Assembly: GCA_947488235.1 (NCBI GenBank)
Contig: CANLAQ010000024.1
Coordinates: 1-41,715 of the forward strand
Direction of reading: 5' to 3'
Length of the DNA stretch: 41,715 bases
Source: Flavobacteriales bacterium
Lineage (GTDB): Bacteria; Bacteroidota; Bacteroidia; Flavobacteriales_D; Crocinitomicaceae
Each line of letters opens with the position of its first letter. The first letter of the stretch is position 1. Positions 1 through 7,168 of this stretch are shown piece after piece. Under the pieces are notes generated by a model. The model had not been told where the DNA came from. It did not search any database and saw nothing but the letters and a program-made list of their open reading frames with translations. The position numbers and the translations under genes are program-made.

Positions 1-147
1 CATTGCAGAATTCGGTTTTTTTGGTGTGGTTGTGTAAACACGTACGCACACTCCTTTTCGTTGAGGACATGAATCAAGCGCAGCAGATTTACTTTTCTTC
101 ACCACCGCAGTTCTTCCTTTGCGAACTAACTGTTGAATAGTTGGCAT
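1..147 (-). CDS. rpsL: 30S ribosomal protein S12, N-terminal part (cut by window edge)
   Basis: Reading leftwards from the ATG at 147, the frame stays open for 49 codons to the window edge and begins [12 protein letters not shown], the standard S12 start; it continues through the conserved CPQRKGVC and [10 protein letters not shown] segments. S12 sits at the decoding centre of the small ribosomal subunit. The C-terminal part, which contains the PNSALRK loop and the sites of streptomycin-resistance mutations, is outside the window. In most bacteria rpsG and fusA follow, which would lie to the left. A consensus Bacteroidota promoter and a hairpin leader precede it. The identification is firm. 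Confidence 0.97.
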   Translation of the reverse strand, partial: MPTIQQLVRKGRTAVVKKSKSAALDSCPQRKGVCVRVYTTTPKKPNSAM

Positions 148-176
148 AAAATACTCTTAATTTGTAATAAATAAAA

Positions 177-201
177 ACTCCTCAAACGCACTTTGAGGGG
201 T
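177..201 (-). promoter_or_regulatory. Hairpin at the 5' end of the rpsL message
   Basis: On the minus strand CCTCAAA and TTTGAGG (plus 192-198 and 180-186) form a 7-bp stem around a five-base loop, extended by three more positions with one mismatch, and followed by a T-rich stretch (TTTTTATTTATT). Because the rpsL -7 box ends at 203, transcription should start inside or just before the first stem arm. The hairpin would therefore be the 5' end of the mRNA. It could be an attenuator, a binding site for a ribosomal protein, or a stabilising structure; the sequence does not decide. Confidence 0.6.
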
Positions 202-202
202 G

Positions 203-232
203 CAAAGATACCACGATTTATTTAATACACAA
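203..232 (-). promoter_or_regulatory. Promoter of rpsL
   Basis: On the minus strand the box TATCTTTG (203-210) matches the Bacteroidota -7 consensus TAnnTTTG exactly, and a TTG (230-232) lies 19 bases upstream, the spacing expected for the -33 element. It is the only full match in the gap before rpsL. Confidence 0.8.
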
Positions 233-312
233 GAGATTTTGAAAAAAAATATGCTTTTTTGACAAAAAAATGTGGAAAAAACTTTAAATCAATGATTTAA
301 GCAAAGTTAAGT

Positions 313-339
313 CCAAAAAAAATGCCCCTAAGGGCATTT
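313..339 (-). terminator. Rho-independent terminator after pdhB
   Basis: AAATGCCC and GGGCATTT (320-327, 332-339) form an 8-bp stem with a CTAA loop. On the minus strand the hairpin is followed by a run of eight T (plus 313-320 is A-rich). It starts about 20 bases after the pdhB stop codon. Confidence 0.85.
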
Positions 340-360
340 AAAATTCCTAACTAAGCAGGA

Positions 361-1338
361 TTATCTATATAGCGTTGCTTTAACTGCTTTAATTAAACGA
401 TCTACATTTGGCAAAGCTTCATCAATCAATGTTGGTGAAAATGCAAATGGAGTATCTGTTTGCGTTACGCGTTGTACGGGCGCATCTAAGTAATCAAAAG
501 CATATCGTTGAAGGTGATATGCTATTTCTGAAGATATGGACGCTAAGGGCCAAGATTCTTCCAAAACAACACATCTATTTGTTTTCTTTATTGAGTTCAC
601 CACTGTTGCATAATCTAAAGGACGAATTGTTCGCAGGTCAATTATTTCAGCACTGATATTTTCTTTAGCTAAAAGTTCAGCGGCTTCAAAAGCAACCTTC
701 ATTATTTTACCAAAGGAAACTATAGTAACATCAGTTCCTTTTCTTTTCACCTCTGCTACACCAATAGGGATAATAAACTCTCCTTCCGGAACTTCTCCTT
801 TATCACCATACATCTTTTCAGACTCCAAAAATACCACTGGATCTTCGTCGCGAATTGCAGCTTTGAGTAATCCTTTAGCATCGGCGGGGCAAGATGGAGT
901 AATCACTTTTAGTCCTGGCACATGTGCATAGAAAGCTTCGAAACTTTGAGAATGAGTTGCGCCTAATTGACCAGCGGTACCATTTCCACCTCTAAAGACA
1001 ATCGGACAATGATATTGTCCACCGGACATTTGCATCATTTTTGCCGCTGAATTTATGATCTGATCTGCCGCTAAAATCGCAAAATTCCAAGTCATAAACT
1101 CCACAATCGGTCTTAGACCATTCATGGAAGCACCAACAGCAATTCCCGCAAAACCTAATTCAGCAATTGGGGTGTCTATAACACGCTTTGGACCGAACTC
1201 ATCAAGCATTCCTTGTGAAACCTTATAGGCTCCATTGTATTCTGCTACTTCTTCTCCTAAAAGAAACACACGCTCATCGCGTCTCATTTCTTCTGACATC
1301 GCTTCTCTAAGAGCTTCACGGAATTGTAATGTTTTCAT
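361..1338 (-). CDS. pdhB: Pyruvate dehydrogenase E1 component, beta subunit
   Basis: The 325-residue protein is the beta subunit of the thiamine-diphosphate-dependent E1 of a 2-oxo acid dehydrogenase complex, which decarboxylates pyruvate and passes the acetyl group to the lipoyl E2. The N-terminal half is the transketolase pyrimidine-binding domain (LGEEVAEYNGAYKVSQG near residue 28; ELGFAGIAVGASMNGLRPIVEFM near 60-85), and the C-terminal half is the transketolase C domain (DLRTIRPLD near 236). Length is normal. Substrate choice between pyruvate and branched-chain oxo acids cannot be settled by motif alone, but the close likeness to flavobacterial PdhB favours pyruvate. The alpha subunit and E2 are not in the window. 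It has its own promoter and terminator, so it is probably a single-gene transcript. Confidence 0.93.
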   Translation of the reverse strand: MKTLQFREALREAMSEEMRRDERVFLLGEEVAEYNGAYKVSQGMLDEFGPKRVIDTPIAELGFAGIAVGASMNGLRPIVEFMTWNFAILAADQIINSAAKMMQMSGGQYHCPIVFRGGNGTAGQLGATHSQSFEAFYAHVPGLKVITPSCPADAKGLLKAAIRDEDPVVFLESEKMYGDKGEVPEGEFIIPIGVAEVKRKGTDVTIVSFGKIMKVAFEAAELLAKENISAEIIDLRTIRPLDYATVVNSIKKTNRCVVLEESWPLASISSEIAYHLQRYAFDYLDAPVQRVTQTDTPFAFSPTLIDEALPNVDRLIKAVKATLYR

Positions 1339-1355
1339 ATTATTTATTTGGAGTG

Positions 1356-1384
1356 CAAATTTAAACTTTATTGATTCAATTCAA
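1356..1384 (-). promoter_or_regulatory. Promoter of pdhB
   Basis: On the minus strand TAAATTTG (1356-1363) matches TAnnTTTG and a TTG (1382-1384) lies 18 bases upstream, all within the 51-base gap after clpX. The -33 element almost abuts the clpX stop codon at 1390. Confidence 0.7.
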
Positions 1385-1389
1385 AATTC

Positions 1390-2619
1390 TTAAGCAACCT
1401 TAAGTTTACTTAATTTAGAATTACCGAATTTTTGGCGGGCATATTCTATATCGACATGAAATGTTTTCTTTTTAGAAGAAGGTAATTCATACATAGCTTC
1501 CGTTAGAATAGCTTCGCAAATTGATCTTAAACCTCGGGCTCCAAGACTGAAAGACATTGCCTTTTCCACAATAAAATCAAAAACTTCTTTATCAAAGGTG
1601 AGTTTAATCCCATCAATTTCAAATAACTTAACAAATTGCTTTATAAGGGCATTTTTAGGTTCTGTTAAAATTCTTTTCATGGCCTCCAAACTTAATGGTT
1701 CAAGATAAGTAAGCACAGGGAATCGGCCAATTAATTCAGGAATTAGTCCAAAGCTTTTTAAATCTTCTGGAGAAATATGCTGCAATAAGTCCTCTTTATC
1801 ATGATAATCTTCTTCTAAGGAAGAAAAACCAATAGTTTGACGATTAACACGATTAGCAATCAACTTTTCTATACCATCAAAAGCTCCTCCACAAATAAAT
1901 AGAATATTTCTGGTGTCAATTTGAATCATTTTTTGATCAGGGTGTTTCCTTCCTCCTTGCGGCGGAACATTTACAGTTGCTCCTTCAAGAAGTTTTAGTA
2001 ACGCTTGTTGCACGCCTTCACCAGAAACATCTCGAGTTATGGAAGGATTATCACTTTTTCTTGCAATCTTGTCTATTTCATCAATAAATACAATTCCTCT
2101 TTGTGCTAATTCAACATTGTAATCAGCGGCTTGAAGCAGACGAGATAAGATACTTTCCACATCCTCTCCAACATATCCAGCTTCAGTTAGCACCGTTGCA
2201 TCTGCAATACAGAAAGGAACATCTAACATTTTAGCAATTGTTTTTGCCATTAATGTTTTTCCTGTACCTGTTCTACCCACCATTACAACATTAGATTTTT
2301 CAATTTCAACCTCTTCTTCACTTATGGTGTCTCCGAGTCGTTTGTAATGATTATAAACTGCAACTGAAAGAATTTTTTTGGCTGCTTCTTGTCCAATGAT
2401 GTAATTATCCAGTTTACTTTTCAGCTCCATGGGCTTCATTACATTTTTAGTAATTGCAGCAACTTGAATCGTTTGTCCCGTCTTTTCTTCTTCTGCAACA
2501 ATTTTAACTGCTTGTTTTGCGCAAGTATCACAGATGTGCCCAGAAACTCCAGCAATTAGAATTCCTACATTTTTTCTATCTGTTCCACAGAAAGAACAAT
2601 GTGCATCATTTTTGGCCAT
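1390..2619 (-). CDS. clpX: ATP-dependent Clp protease ATP-binding subunit ClpX
   Basis: ClpX is the AAA+ hexamer that unfolds tagged proteins and feeds them to ClpP. The 409-residue protein has the N-terminal zinc-binding domain (CSFC and CDTC, residues 8-11 and 30-33), a Walker A motif written GRTGTGKT (near 115-122; the usual ClpX form is GPTGSGKT), Walker B FIDEID near 177, the GYVGEDVE pore-loop region near 151, and the ClpP-contacting IGF tripeptide in RQTIGFSS. Length and order are typical. It lies 8 bases after clpP on the same strand, so the two subunits are made from one message. No separate promoter is visible between them. Confidence 0.98.
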   Translation of the reverse strand: MAKNDAHCSFCGTDRKNVGILIAGVSGHICDTCAKQAVKIVAEEEKTGQTIQVAAITKNVMKPMELKSKLDNYIIGQEAAKKILSVAVYNHYKRLGDTISEEEVEIEKSNVVMVGRTGTGKTLMAKTIAKMLDVPFCIADATVLTEAGYVGEDVESILSRLLQAADYNVELAQRGIVFIDEIDKIARKSDNPSITRDVSGEGVQQALLKLLEGATVNVPPQGGRKHPDQKMIQIDTRNILFICGGAFDGIEKLIANRVNRQTIGFSSLEEDYHDKEDLLQHISPEDLKSFGLIPELIGRFPVLTYLEPLSLEAMKRILTEPKNALIKQFVKLFEIDGIKLTFDKEVFDFIVEKAMSFSLGARGLRSICEAILTEAMYELPSSKKKTFHVDIEYARQKFGNSKLSKLKVA

Positions 2620-2627
2620 TTTTAAAA

Positions 2628-3296
2628 TTATTTAGGATTTCGAAGTAAGACCTCATCAACCATTCCATAATCTTTTGCTTCAGATGCGGTCATCCAATAA
2701 TCACGGTCTGAATCAGCCCAAACTTTATCATAAGTTTGTTTAGAATGATACGCTAAAATATCGTACAATTCTTTCTTCAATTTTTGAATTTCTCTTGCAG
2801 TAATTTCAATATCAGAAGCTTGACCTTGCGCGCCTCCTAATGGTTGATGAATCATAACACGAGAATGTTTCAAGGCGCTGCGTTTACCTTCAGCACCAGC
2901 GCACAACAAAACAGCACCCATTGAAGCAGCTATTCCGGTACAAATTGTCGCAACATCAGGTCTAATGTACTGCATGGTATCATAAATACCCAATCCAGCA
3001 TACACAGATCCACCCGGAGAATTCATATAAATTTGAATGTCTTTTTTAGGATCAACAGATTCCAAAAATAACAACTGAGCGTTAATTACATTAGCAACTT
3101 GATCGTTAATTCCTGTACCCAAAAATATGATTCTATCCATCATTAACCTAGAGAACACATCCATTTGAGTCATATTCATTGGGCGTTCTTCAATAATATA
3201 GGGGGTCATAGAAGACTCAATATAATGATCAACACTCATGCTGTTTAAACCTAGGTGTTTTGTAGCGTATTTCTTAAATTCATTATTATCGAACAT
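2628..3296 (-). CDS. clpP: ATP-dependent Clp protease proteolytic subunit ClpP
   Basis: ClpP is the serine-protease tetradecamer that degrades substrates unfolded by ClpX. The 222-residue protein shows the catalytic Ser125 in GIAASMGAV, His150 in [12 protein letters not shown], and the likely Asp199 in the [11 protein letters not shown] segment, with the handle helix after QASDIEI. The N-terminus is somewhat longer than in E. coli and may be processed. clpX follows 8 bases downstream. In many bacteria the trigger-factor gene precedes clpP; here the upstream neighbour is instead a divergent glycosyltransferase. A promoter box lies 24 bases before the ATG. Confidence 0.98.
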   Translation of the reverse strand: MFDNNEFKKYATKHLGLNSMSVDHYIESSMTPYIIEERPMNMTQMDVFSRLMMDRIIFLGTGINDQVANVINAQLLFLESVDPKKDIQIYMNSPGGSVYAGLGIYDTMQYIRPDVATICTGIAASMGAVLLCAGAEGKRSALKHSRVMIHQPLGGAQGQASDIEITAREIQKLKKELYDILAYHSKQTYDKVWADSDRDYWMTASEAKDYGMVDEVLLRNPK

Positions 3297-3319
3297 ATTT
3301 CAGTTTTTTTTATGAATTC

Positions 3320-3353
3320 CAAAATTAACCAATCTAGTGCATACCTTTGTCAA
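3320..3353 (-). promoter_or_regulatory. Promoter of clpP-clpX
   Basis: On the minus strand TAATTTTG (3320-3327) fits TAnnTTTG and a TTG (3351-3353) lies 23 bases upstream, at the long end of accepted spacing. The spacer contains the -7 box of the divergent glycosyltransferase gene. Confidence 0.6.
3342..3349 (+). promoter_or_regulatory. -7 box of the glycosyltransferase gene
   Basis: TACCTTTG on the plus strand fits TAnnTTTG. No clear TTG sits 17-23 bases upstream. The box lies inside the longest possible reading frame of the gene, which argues for a start codon further downstream. Confidence 0.5.
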
Positions 3354-3393
3354 AATAGAAAGTAATTTTATATTTATTTATCTACAATTTAAA

Positions 3394-4338
3394 TTGAACC
3401 CCAAGCAAATTAAAAATCAGCGCATAATAATCTCTCCACTTAACTGGGGAATGGGACATTTATCGCGTTGTATTCCATTGATAGAACAATTGCTTCAACA
3501 AGAAAATACTTGTTTTTTAGCCGCCGATCAACAGCATTTAAGTATTGCCATGCAATATTTCGGAAAGCGCATTGAATATATCCAATTGGATCCTTATCCC
3601 TTTAAATTTAACACCAAAGGATTTTCCATTAGCACTATTTTTCAGGAGTCTATTCCATTATGGAAAAATTATATTCAAGAAAATAAAACTTTAAGCTTTT
3701 TAATAAATGAACTTGAGATTTCGATCGTGATTTCTGATCATCGTTATGGGTTCTATTCCTCAAAATGCACGAGTATATTCATGACGCACCAGTGTCAATT
3801 ACCCTTGAGTAGATTTGAGTTTCCATTTCAATGGATTCATAAATTTTTAATGCGTAAGTTCAACTATATTTGGATTGTTGACACACCAAATAATGATTTT
3901 GCAGGAGATTTATCACGCATAATACTTCCCAACTCCATTTACATTGGTTCCTTATCTCGATTTACACATTCCGAACAAAAAGAAAAAACTATTGATTGCC
4001 TATTATTAATCAGTGGACCAAAAGAATTTGCTAAAATTTGTTTAGATCATTTTTTACCTGAACTGGATAATTTTGAAAAGAAATTAATAATCGGTCCAAA
4101 AAGCATAATCCCCTATTTAACAGAAGTAGAATTAAAGTATTTTATTTCTAATGACGACTGGCAAGAGATCGATAAACACATAAGCAGGACAAAGTTGATC
4201 ATGGGATTCTGTGGTTATTCAACCCTAATGGATATTGCTGCTTTAAAATGTAACTCAGAGCTCATTCCAACTCCTGGACAGGCAGAGCAAGAATACCTTT
4301 ACAAGAAACAAAAAAGGCTCGATAAATCGAGCCTTTAA
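3394..4338 (+). CDS. Glycosyltransferase-like protein (UDP-glycosyltransferase / GT28-like fold)
   Basis: The protein begins near NQRIIISPLNWGMGHLSRCIPLI, a glycine/histidine segment typical of the N-terminal Rossmann domain of MurG-like transferases, and ends with MGFCGYSTLMDI and IPTPGQAEQEY, matching the donor-binding C-terminal region. This type is common and uncharacterised in Bacteroidota; donor and acceptor are unknown. The frame is open from a GTG at 3337, but a -7 box at 3342-3349 lies inside that extension, so I prefer the TTG at 3394 (about 314 residues). No ATG lies before the conserved core. The last eight residues are encoded by a terminator hairpin, and the C-terminus stops soon after QAEQEY, where relatives may carry a further helix. 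Possible slight truncation. Confidence 0.75.
   Translation: MNPKQIKNQRIIISPLNWGMGHLSRCIPLIEQLLQQENTCFLAADQQHLSIAMQYFGKRIEYIQLDPYPFKFNTKGFSISTIFQESIPLWKNYIQENKTLSFLINELEISIVISDHRYGFYSSKCTSIFMTHQCQLPLSRFEFPFQWIHKFLMRKFNYIWIVDTPNNDFAGDLSRIILPNSIYIGSLSRFTHSEQKEKTIDCLLLISGPKEFAKICLDHFLPELDNFEKKLIIGPKSIIPYLTEVELKYFISNDDWQEIDKHISRTKLIMGFCGYSTLMDIAALKCNSELIPTPGQAEQEYLYKKQKRLDKSSL
4313..4338. terminator. Bidirectional terminator, also coding the end of the glycosyltransferase
   Basis: AAAGGCTCGA and TCGAGCCTTT (4313-4322, 4327-4336) form a perfect 10-bp stem with a TAAA loop. On the minus strand it is followed by a T run (from 4311-4315) and would end transcription of the lipoprotein gene at 4355; on the plus strand it is followed by TTTAAAATATTTTAAT. 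The TAA stop of the plus-strand gene is at 4336-4338. Confidence 0.85.
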
Positions 4339-4354
4339 AATATTTTAATAATTA

Positions 4355-6064
4355 TTAATTAATAGCAGCACTAAAAGAAGCGTCGCTCATTAATTTAATA
4401 AATTCTCTATCTCTACCTGCTTTAGATTTATAATCTGGATTTTTAGCAAAAGCTGATTTTAAAGAACTAACTACTGCATCTACACCAGCATTACTTCTCG
4501 CAGCAATAATTGCCTTAAGGTAATATCCATCTGCACTTTCCTTGTCTGCGCTTGCAGCTAATGTTTTACTTGCTTCATCTAACTTACCCGTAAGAACTTG
4601 AGCTAAGGCTTTATTGAAAGTTGCTTCAGTTCCAAGGCTTGAAATTGCAGCACTGTACTTTCCTTCTAAAATAGATATTACAGCGTTATTGTATGCCAAC
4701 TGAGTTGTTTTATCTTTTACTTGAGAAAGTAACTTTTTAGCAAGAGCGCGATCGCCATTGGTCATTGCTACACCAGCAAGATTATTTTTTGTCAAACCGT
4801 TATCAGATATACTATTAGCCGTTTCTAAAGATTTCTTAGCATCAGGAACCATATTTTGAATATAGCGAACTGCACCTAGATTGTTGTGACCACGATGATC
4901 AGCAGGATAATTTGTTGCAGCTACAGCGTAAATTGCTGCTTTCTCGTTGATATTTTTCGTAAGATTTGCAGCTGTAAATAGTAACTCCTCAATAGTAAGG
5001 GAATTAGGATTAGAAACTGAAGCAGTTTTCAGTTCATCATCTGTTAATCCATTCTCAGTATAATTTACGGTAATAACAGCACGACGAATTTTAGGAAATA
5101 CTTCTTTGTCTAATTGCGTATACGATTTACCAAGATTAATCATCTCCGTTTCGCGTTGTTTTGCATCTGTAGACATTTCCAAAATTCTAATAAATAAGTT
5201 TTTATCAGCTTCAGAAATTGAAGTTGTTCTCGCCAATTGATCTTTGAAACCAACAAAATCTTCTCCTAAACCATTAACTGAATACTTAGATGAGTCAGCA
5301 TATTGCATCATCTTTGCTTTTTTCATTAAATCCATGAACGCTTTTCTTCCAGATTTAGAACGGTCAATAGAAAGACTGCTGTTTTTGTTTTCTTCTCCAT
5401 CAGGAGAAGCGAAACCTTTCACATCAATTGAATTGATAACAATCTTAGGGTTAGATTGTGCCGCTACTACCCAAGCTACTAAATCAATAATATCCTTGTC
5501 CTTAATTTCATTAGCACGAACATCAGACTTTCCTTTTTCATAATTCATTTCTGCAGCAACAGATTTTTGAACGGAGCGTACTAACTTATCTTCTGCCATC
5601 AACATTCTAAATGCTGGTTGAACCAAAAGAGGTGTAATTACAGTTGCATCTGCGATTTTTGTTTCTGGAAGTGCATCTTTTTCCTTTACACCTTTATATA
5701 TTTTTCCTGTTAATTTTAGATCCGCAGCTTCCATTGAAGGGTCATAAGCAATAACATCTTCAAATGTTGCAGTACCTCCTGCTTTAAATGCAATTGACTG
5801 TCCGTTAGCAGTTGCTTTTTCTCCTTGAATCGTCCAAGTATCTAATTTGGCTGTACCAAGAACAGGAGTGATTTCAACTTTTGCTTTTTTCTTAAGTCCT
5901 TTTGCAGGAACATTTACAGTTACTGCTACAGCAACACTGTCACCATGCATTTCTAATGGATTTGGAGCTACAGAGTATGTTACATCCTTCATTAAATCGC
6001 AACTTGTAATGCTAAGGCAAACAAGCATTGTTATTGAAAGATAAGTTAATTTCGTCAATTTCAT
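4355..6064 (-). CDS. Outer-membrane-type lipoprotein with an OmpA-like middle and TPR-like tail
   Basis: The 569-residue protein starts with a lipoprotein signal ending at Cys22 (SITSCD). Residues about 28-150 are a beta-rich region (SVAPNPLEMHGDSVAVAV). Residues about 175-330 resemble an OmpA-type domain: NYEKGKSDVR, then IDVKGFASPDGEENKNSSLSIDRS, in which a G-[YF]-[AT]-[SD] element is followed by an Arg-containing helix, as in peptidoglycan-binding OmpA domains. Residues about 355-560 are alpha-helical and look like degenerate tetratricopeptide repeats (HNNLGAVRYIQ, TKNNLAGVAM, AYNNAVISILEGKY, FNKALAQVLTGK). Proteins with lipoprotein + OmpA + TPR occur in Bacteroidota and some belong to T9SS, but I cannot assign it to a named family. 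It is a single-gene transcript with its own promoter box and the shared terminator. Confidence 0.8.
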   Translation of the reverse strand: MKLTKLTYLSITMLVCLSITSCDLMKDVTYSVAPNPLEMHGDSVAVAVTVNVPAKGLKKKAKVEITPVLGTAKLDTWTIQGEKATANGQSIAFKAGGTATFEDVIAYDPSMEAADLKLTGKIYKGVKEKDALPETKIADATVITPLLVQPAFRMLMAEDKLVRSVQKSVAAEMNYEKGKSDVRANEIKDKDIIDLVAWVVAAQSNPKIVINSIDVKGFASPDGEENKNSSLSIDRSKSGRKAFMDLMKKAKMMQYADSSKYSVNGLGEDFVGFKDQLARTTSISEADKNLFIRILEMSTDAKQRETEMINLGKSYTQLDKEVFPKIRRAVITVNYTENGLTDDELKTASVSNPNSLTIEELLFTAANLTKNINEKAAIYAVAATNYPADHRGHNNLGAVRYIQNMVPDAKKSLETANSISDNGLTKNNLAGVAMTNGDRALAKKLLSQVKDKTTQLAYNNAVISILEGKYSAAISSLGTEATFNKALAQVLTGKLDEASKTLAASADKESADGYYLKAIIAARSNAGVDAVVSSLKSAFAKNPDYKSKAGRDREFIKLMSDASFSAAIN

Positions 6065-6089
6065 AATGTTAATTTTAAGATAATCAAGA

Positions 6090-6097
6090 CAAATGTA
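6090..6097 (-). promoter_or_regulatory. -7 box of the OmpA/TPR lipoprotein gene
   Basis: TACATTTG on the minus strand fits TAnnTTTG, 25 bases before the ATG. No TTG is present at the expected distance upstream. Confidence 0.5.
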
Positions 6098-6125
6098 TAA
6101 ATATTAATCTGTAAAAATAAATGAA

Positions 6126-6602
6126 TTAGTCGAAAATATCCTTTTTTGAATCTCTCTTGGTGGAAATTAAAAATAATCTATCTTCCATTGTTGTGATTTC
6201 ATTTAGAGGAATATAGACAAAATCTCTTTCCGACCATCTCGGATGAGGAAGCACTAAATCCTCTGAATTTAAAACTACCTGATCATAAAAAATAATGTCA
6301 ATATCTATGGTTCTATCTGAATAATTTTCTTTTGATTTTTCGCTTCGACCCAAGCGCGTTTCAATCGACTTTAAACTTTGCAATAATTCTAAGGGAGGTA
6401 GATCGGTGGAAATTCTAATGACATTATTTACAAAATCATTTTCCGATATAAAACCTTGCGGTTTTGAAAAGAAAGGACTTGAAACGACTTCGATCTTACC
6501 TACTTCACTGCTTATTAGATGAATGGCCTTATTAATATTGCTCATCTTATCGCCTAAATTACTGCCTAAGCTTAGATAAACATTATGAATTATTTTTTCC
6601 AC
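6126..6602 (-). CDS. folK: 2-amino-4-hydroxy-6-hydroxymethyldihydropteridine diphosphokinase
   Basis: FolK transfers pyrophosphate from ATP to hydroxymethyldihydropterin in folate synthesis. The 158-residue protein has the N-terminal YLSLGSNLGDK, the PQGF substrate loop near residue 48, and the signature RTIDIDIIFYD near 98-108, followed by LVLPHPRWSERDFV, all family hallmarks. The start is GTG at 6602, which overlaps the end of gldD by 13 bases, so translation is probably coupled. It is the last gene of the ssb-gldE-gldD-folK run. I recall that the gene after gldD in other gliding Flavobacteria is different, so this may be a local arrangement. Confidence 0.95.
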   Translation of the reverse strand: MEKIIHNVYLSLGSNLGDKMSNINKAIHLISSEVGKIEVVSSPFFSKPQGFISENDFVNNVIRISTDLPPLELLQSLKSIETRLGRSEKSKENYSDRTIDIDIIFYDQVVLNSEDLVLPHPRWSERDFVYIPLNEITTMEDRLFLISTKRDSKKDIFD

Positions 6603-7168
6603 TTTAAACTTTTAACCATTGACAATAAGTCTATTTTTAAATAATCTAGGGAAGGCCTTAGACTATCATAATTTGGCCGGCTATTCATCAATACTTCACC
6701 TCGAATGAAATTATGGGTAGAATCCGTTAAATAAAATTGAAAATTAGTTGCGACATTTCCTTTAAGCGTGAAGAAAGTGCCAAATAGTTGGTTGGCAGGA
6801 TCAATAATTTGTTCAAAATCTATTTTATCGGCTTTAATTTTATGTTCATCAACCCTATCATTTGATATATTAATCAATTTAGCAAGAGAGTCCTTTCCTT
6901 CAAAAGATCTGTAAAACATAAACAAAGTACCATTCAAAGGTCCCAAGTCAATTTCTTGAGCGCATTGACCTTCTTGAATGTTTCCAGGAGCTTTTAAAGT
7001 AAAAATATCTGCTAAGTAGAAACTTGCATTGCAAGGAGATTGTTCAAGATGATAAGAATGATCGGGTAAGTTAATTCTCAAATATGTTGGAGGTTTTGGC
7101 ACTAGATTATCTTCATTACAGGAGACCAAAACTGAGACTAAAAGGAATAAGATTGAAAAAACTTTCAT
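6590..7168 (-). CDS. gldD: Gliding motility lipoprotein GldD
   Basis: GldD is a membrane lipoprotein required for gliding and linked to T9SS function in Flavobacterium johnsoniae. The 192-residue protein has a lipoprotein signal with Cys17 (VLVSCNED), the N-terminal PKPPTYLRINLPDHSY that matches the PKP..YLR start of GldD, and the conserved end FIRGEVLMNSRPNYDSLRPSLDYLK. It overlaps gldE by one base (TAATG) and folK by 13 bases. Its exact biochemical role is not known. The neighbour gldE supports the call. Confidence 0.9.
   Translation of the reverse strand: MKVFSILFLLVSVLVSCNEDNLVPKPPTYLRINLPDHSYHLEQSPCNASFYLADIFTLKAPGNIQEGQCAQEIDLGPLNGTLFMFYRSFEGKDSLAKLINISNDRVDEHKIKADKIDFEQIIDPANQLFGTFFTLKGNVATNFQFYLTDSTHNFIRGEVLMNSRPNYDSLRPSLDYLKIDLLSMVKSLKWKK

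Noticed and set aside
408..656. Plus-strand ORF of 82 codons opposite pdhB
   Set aside because: It is antisense to a conserved gene, has no family likeness and no promoter; a shadow of pdhB codon use.
3337..3393. N-terminal extension of the glycosyltransferase from GTG 3337
   Set aside because: The extension contains the TACCTTTG -7 box and has no family likeness, so it is probably not translated.
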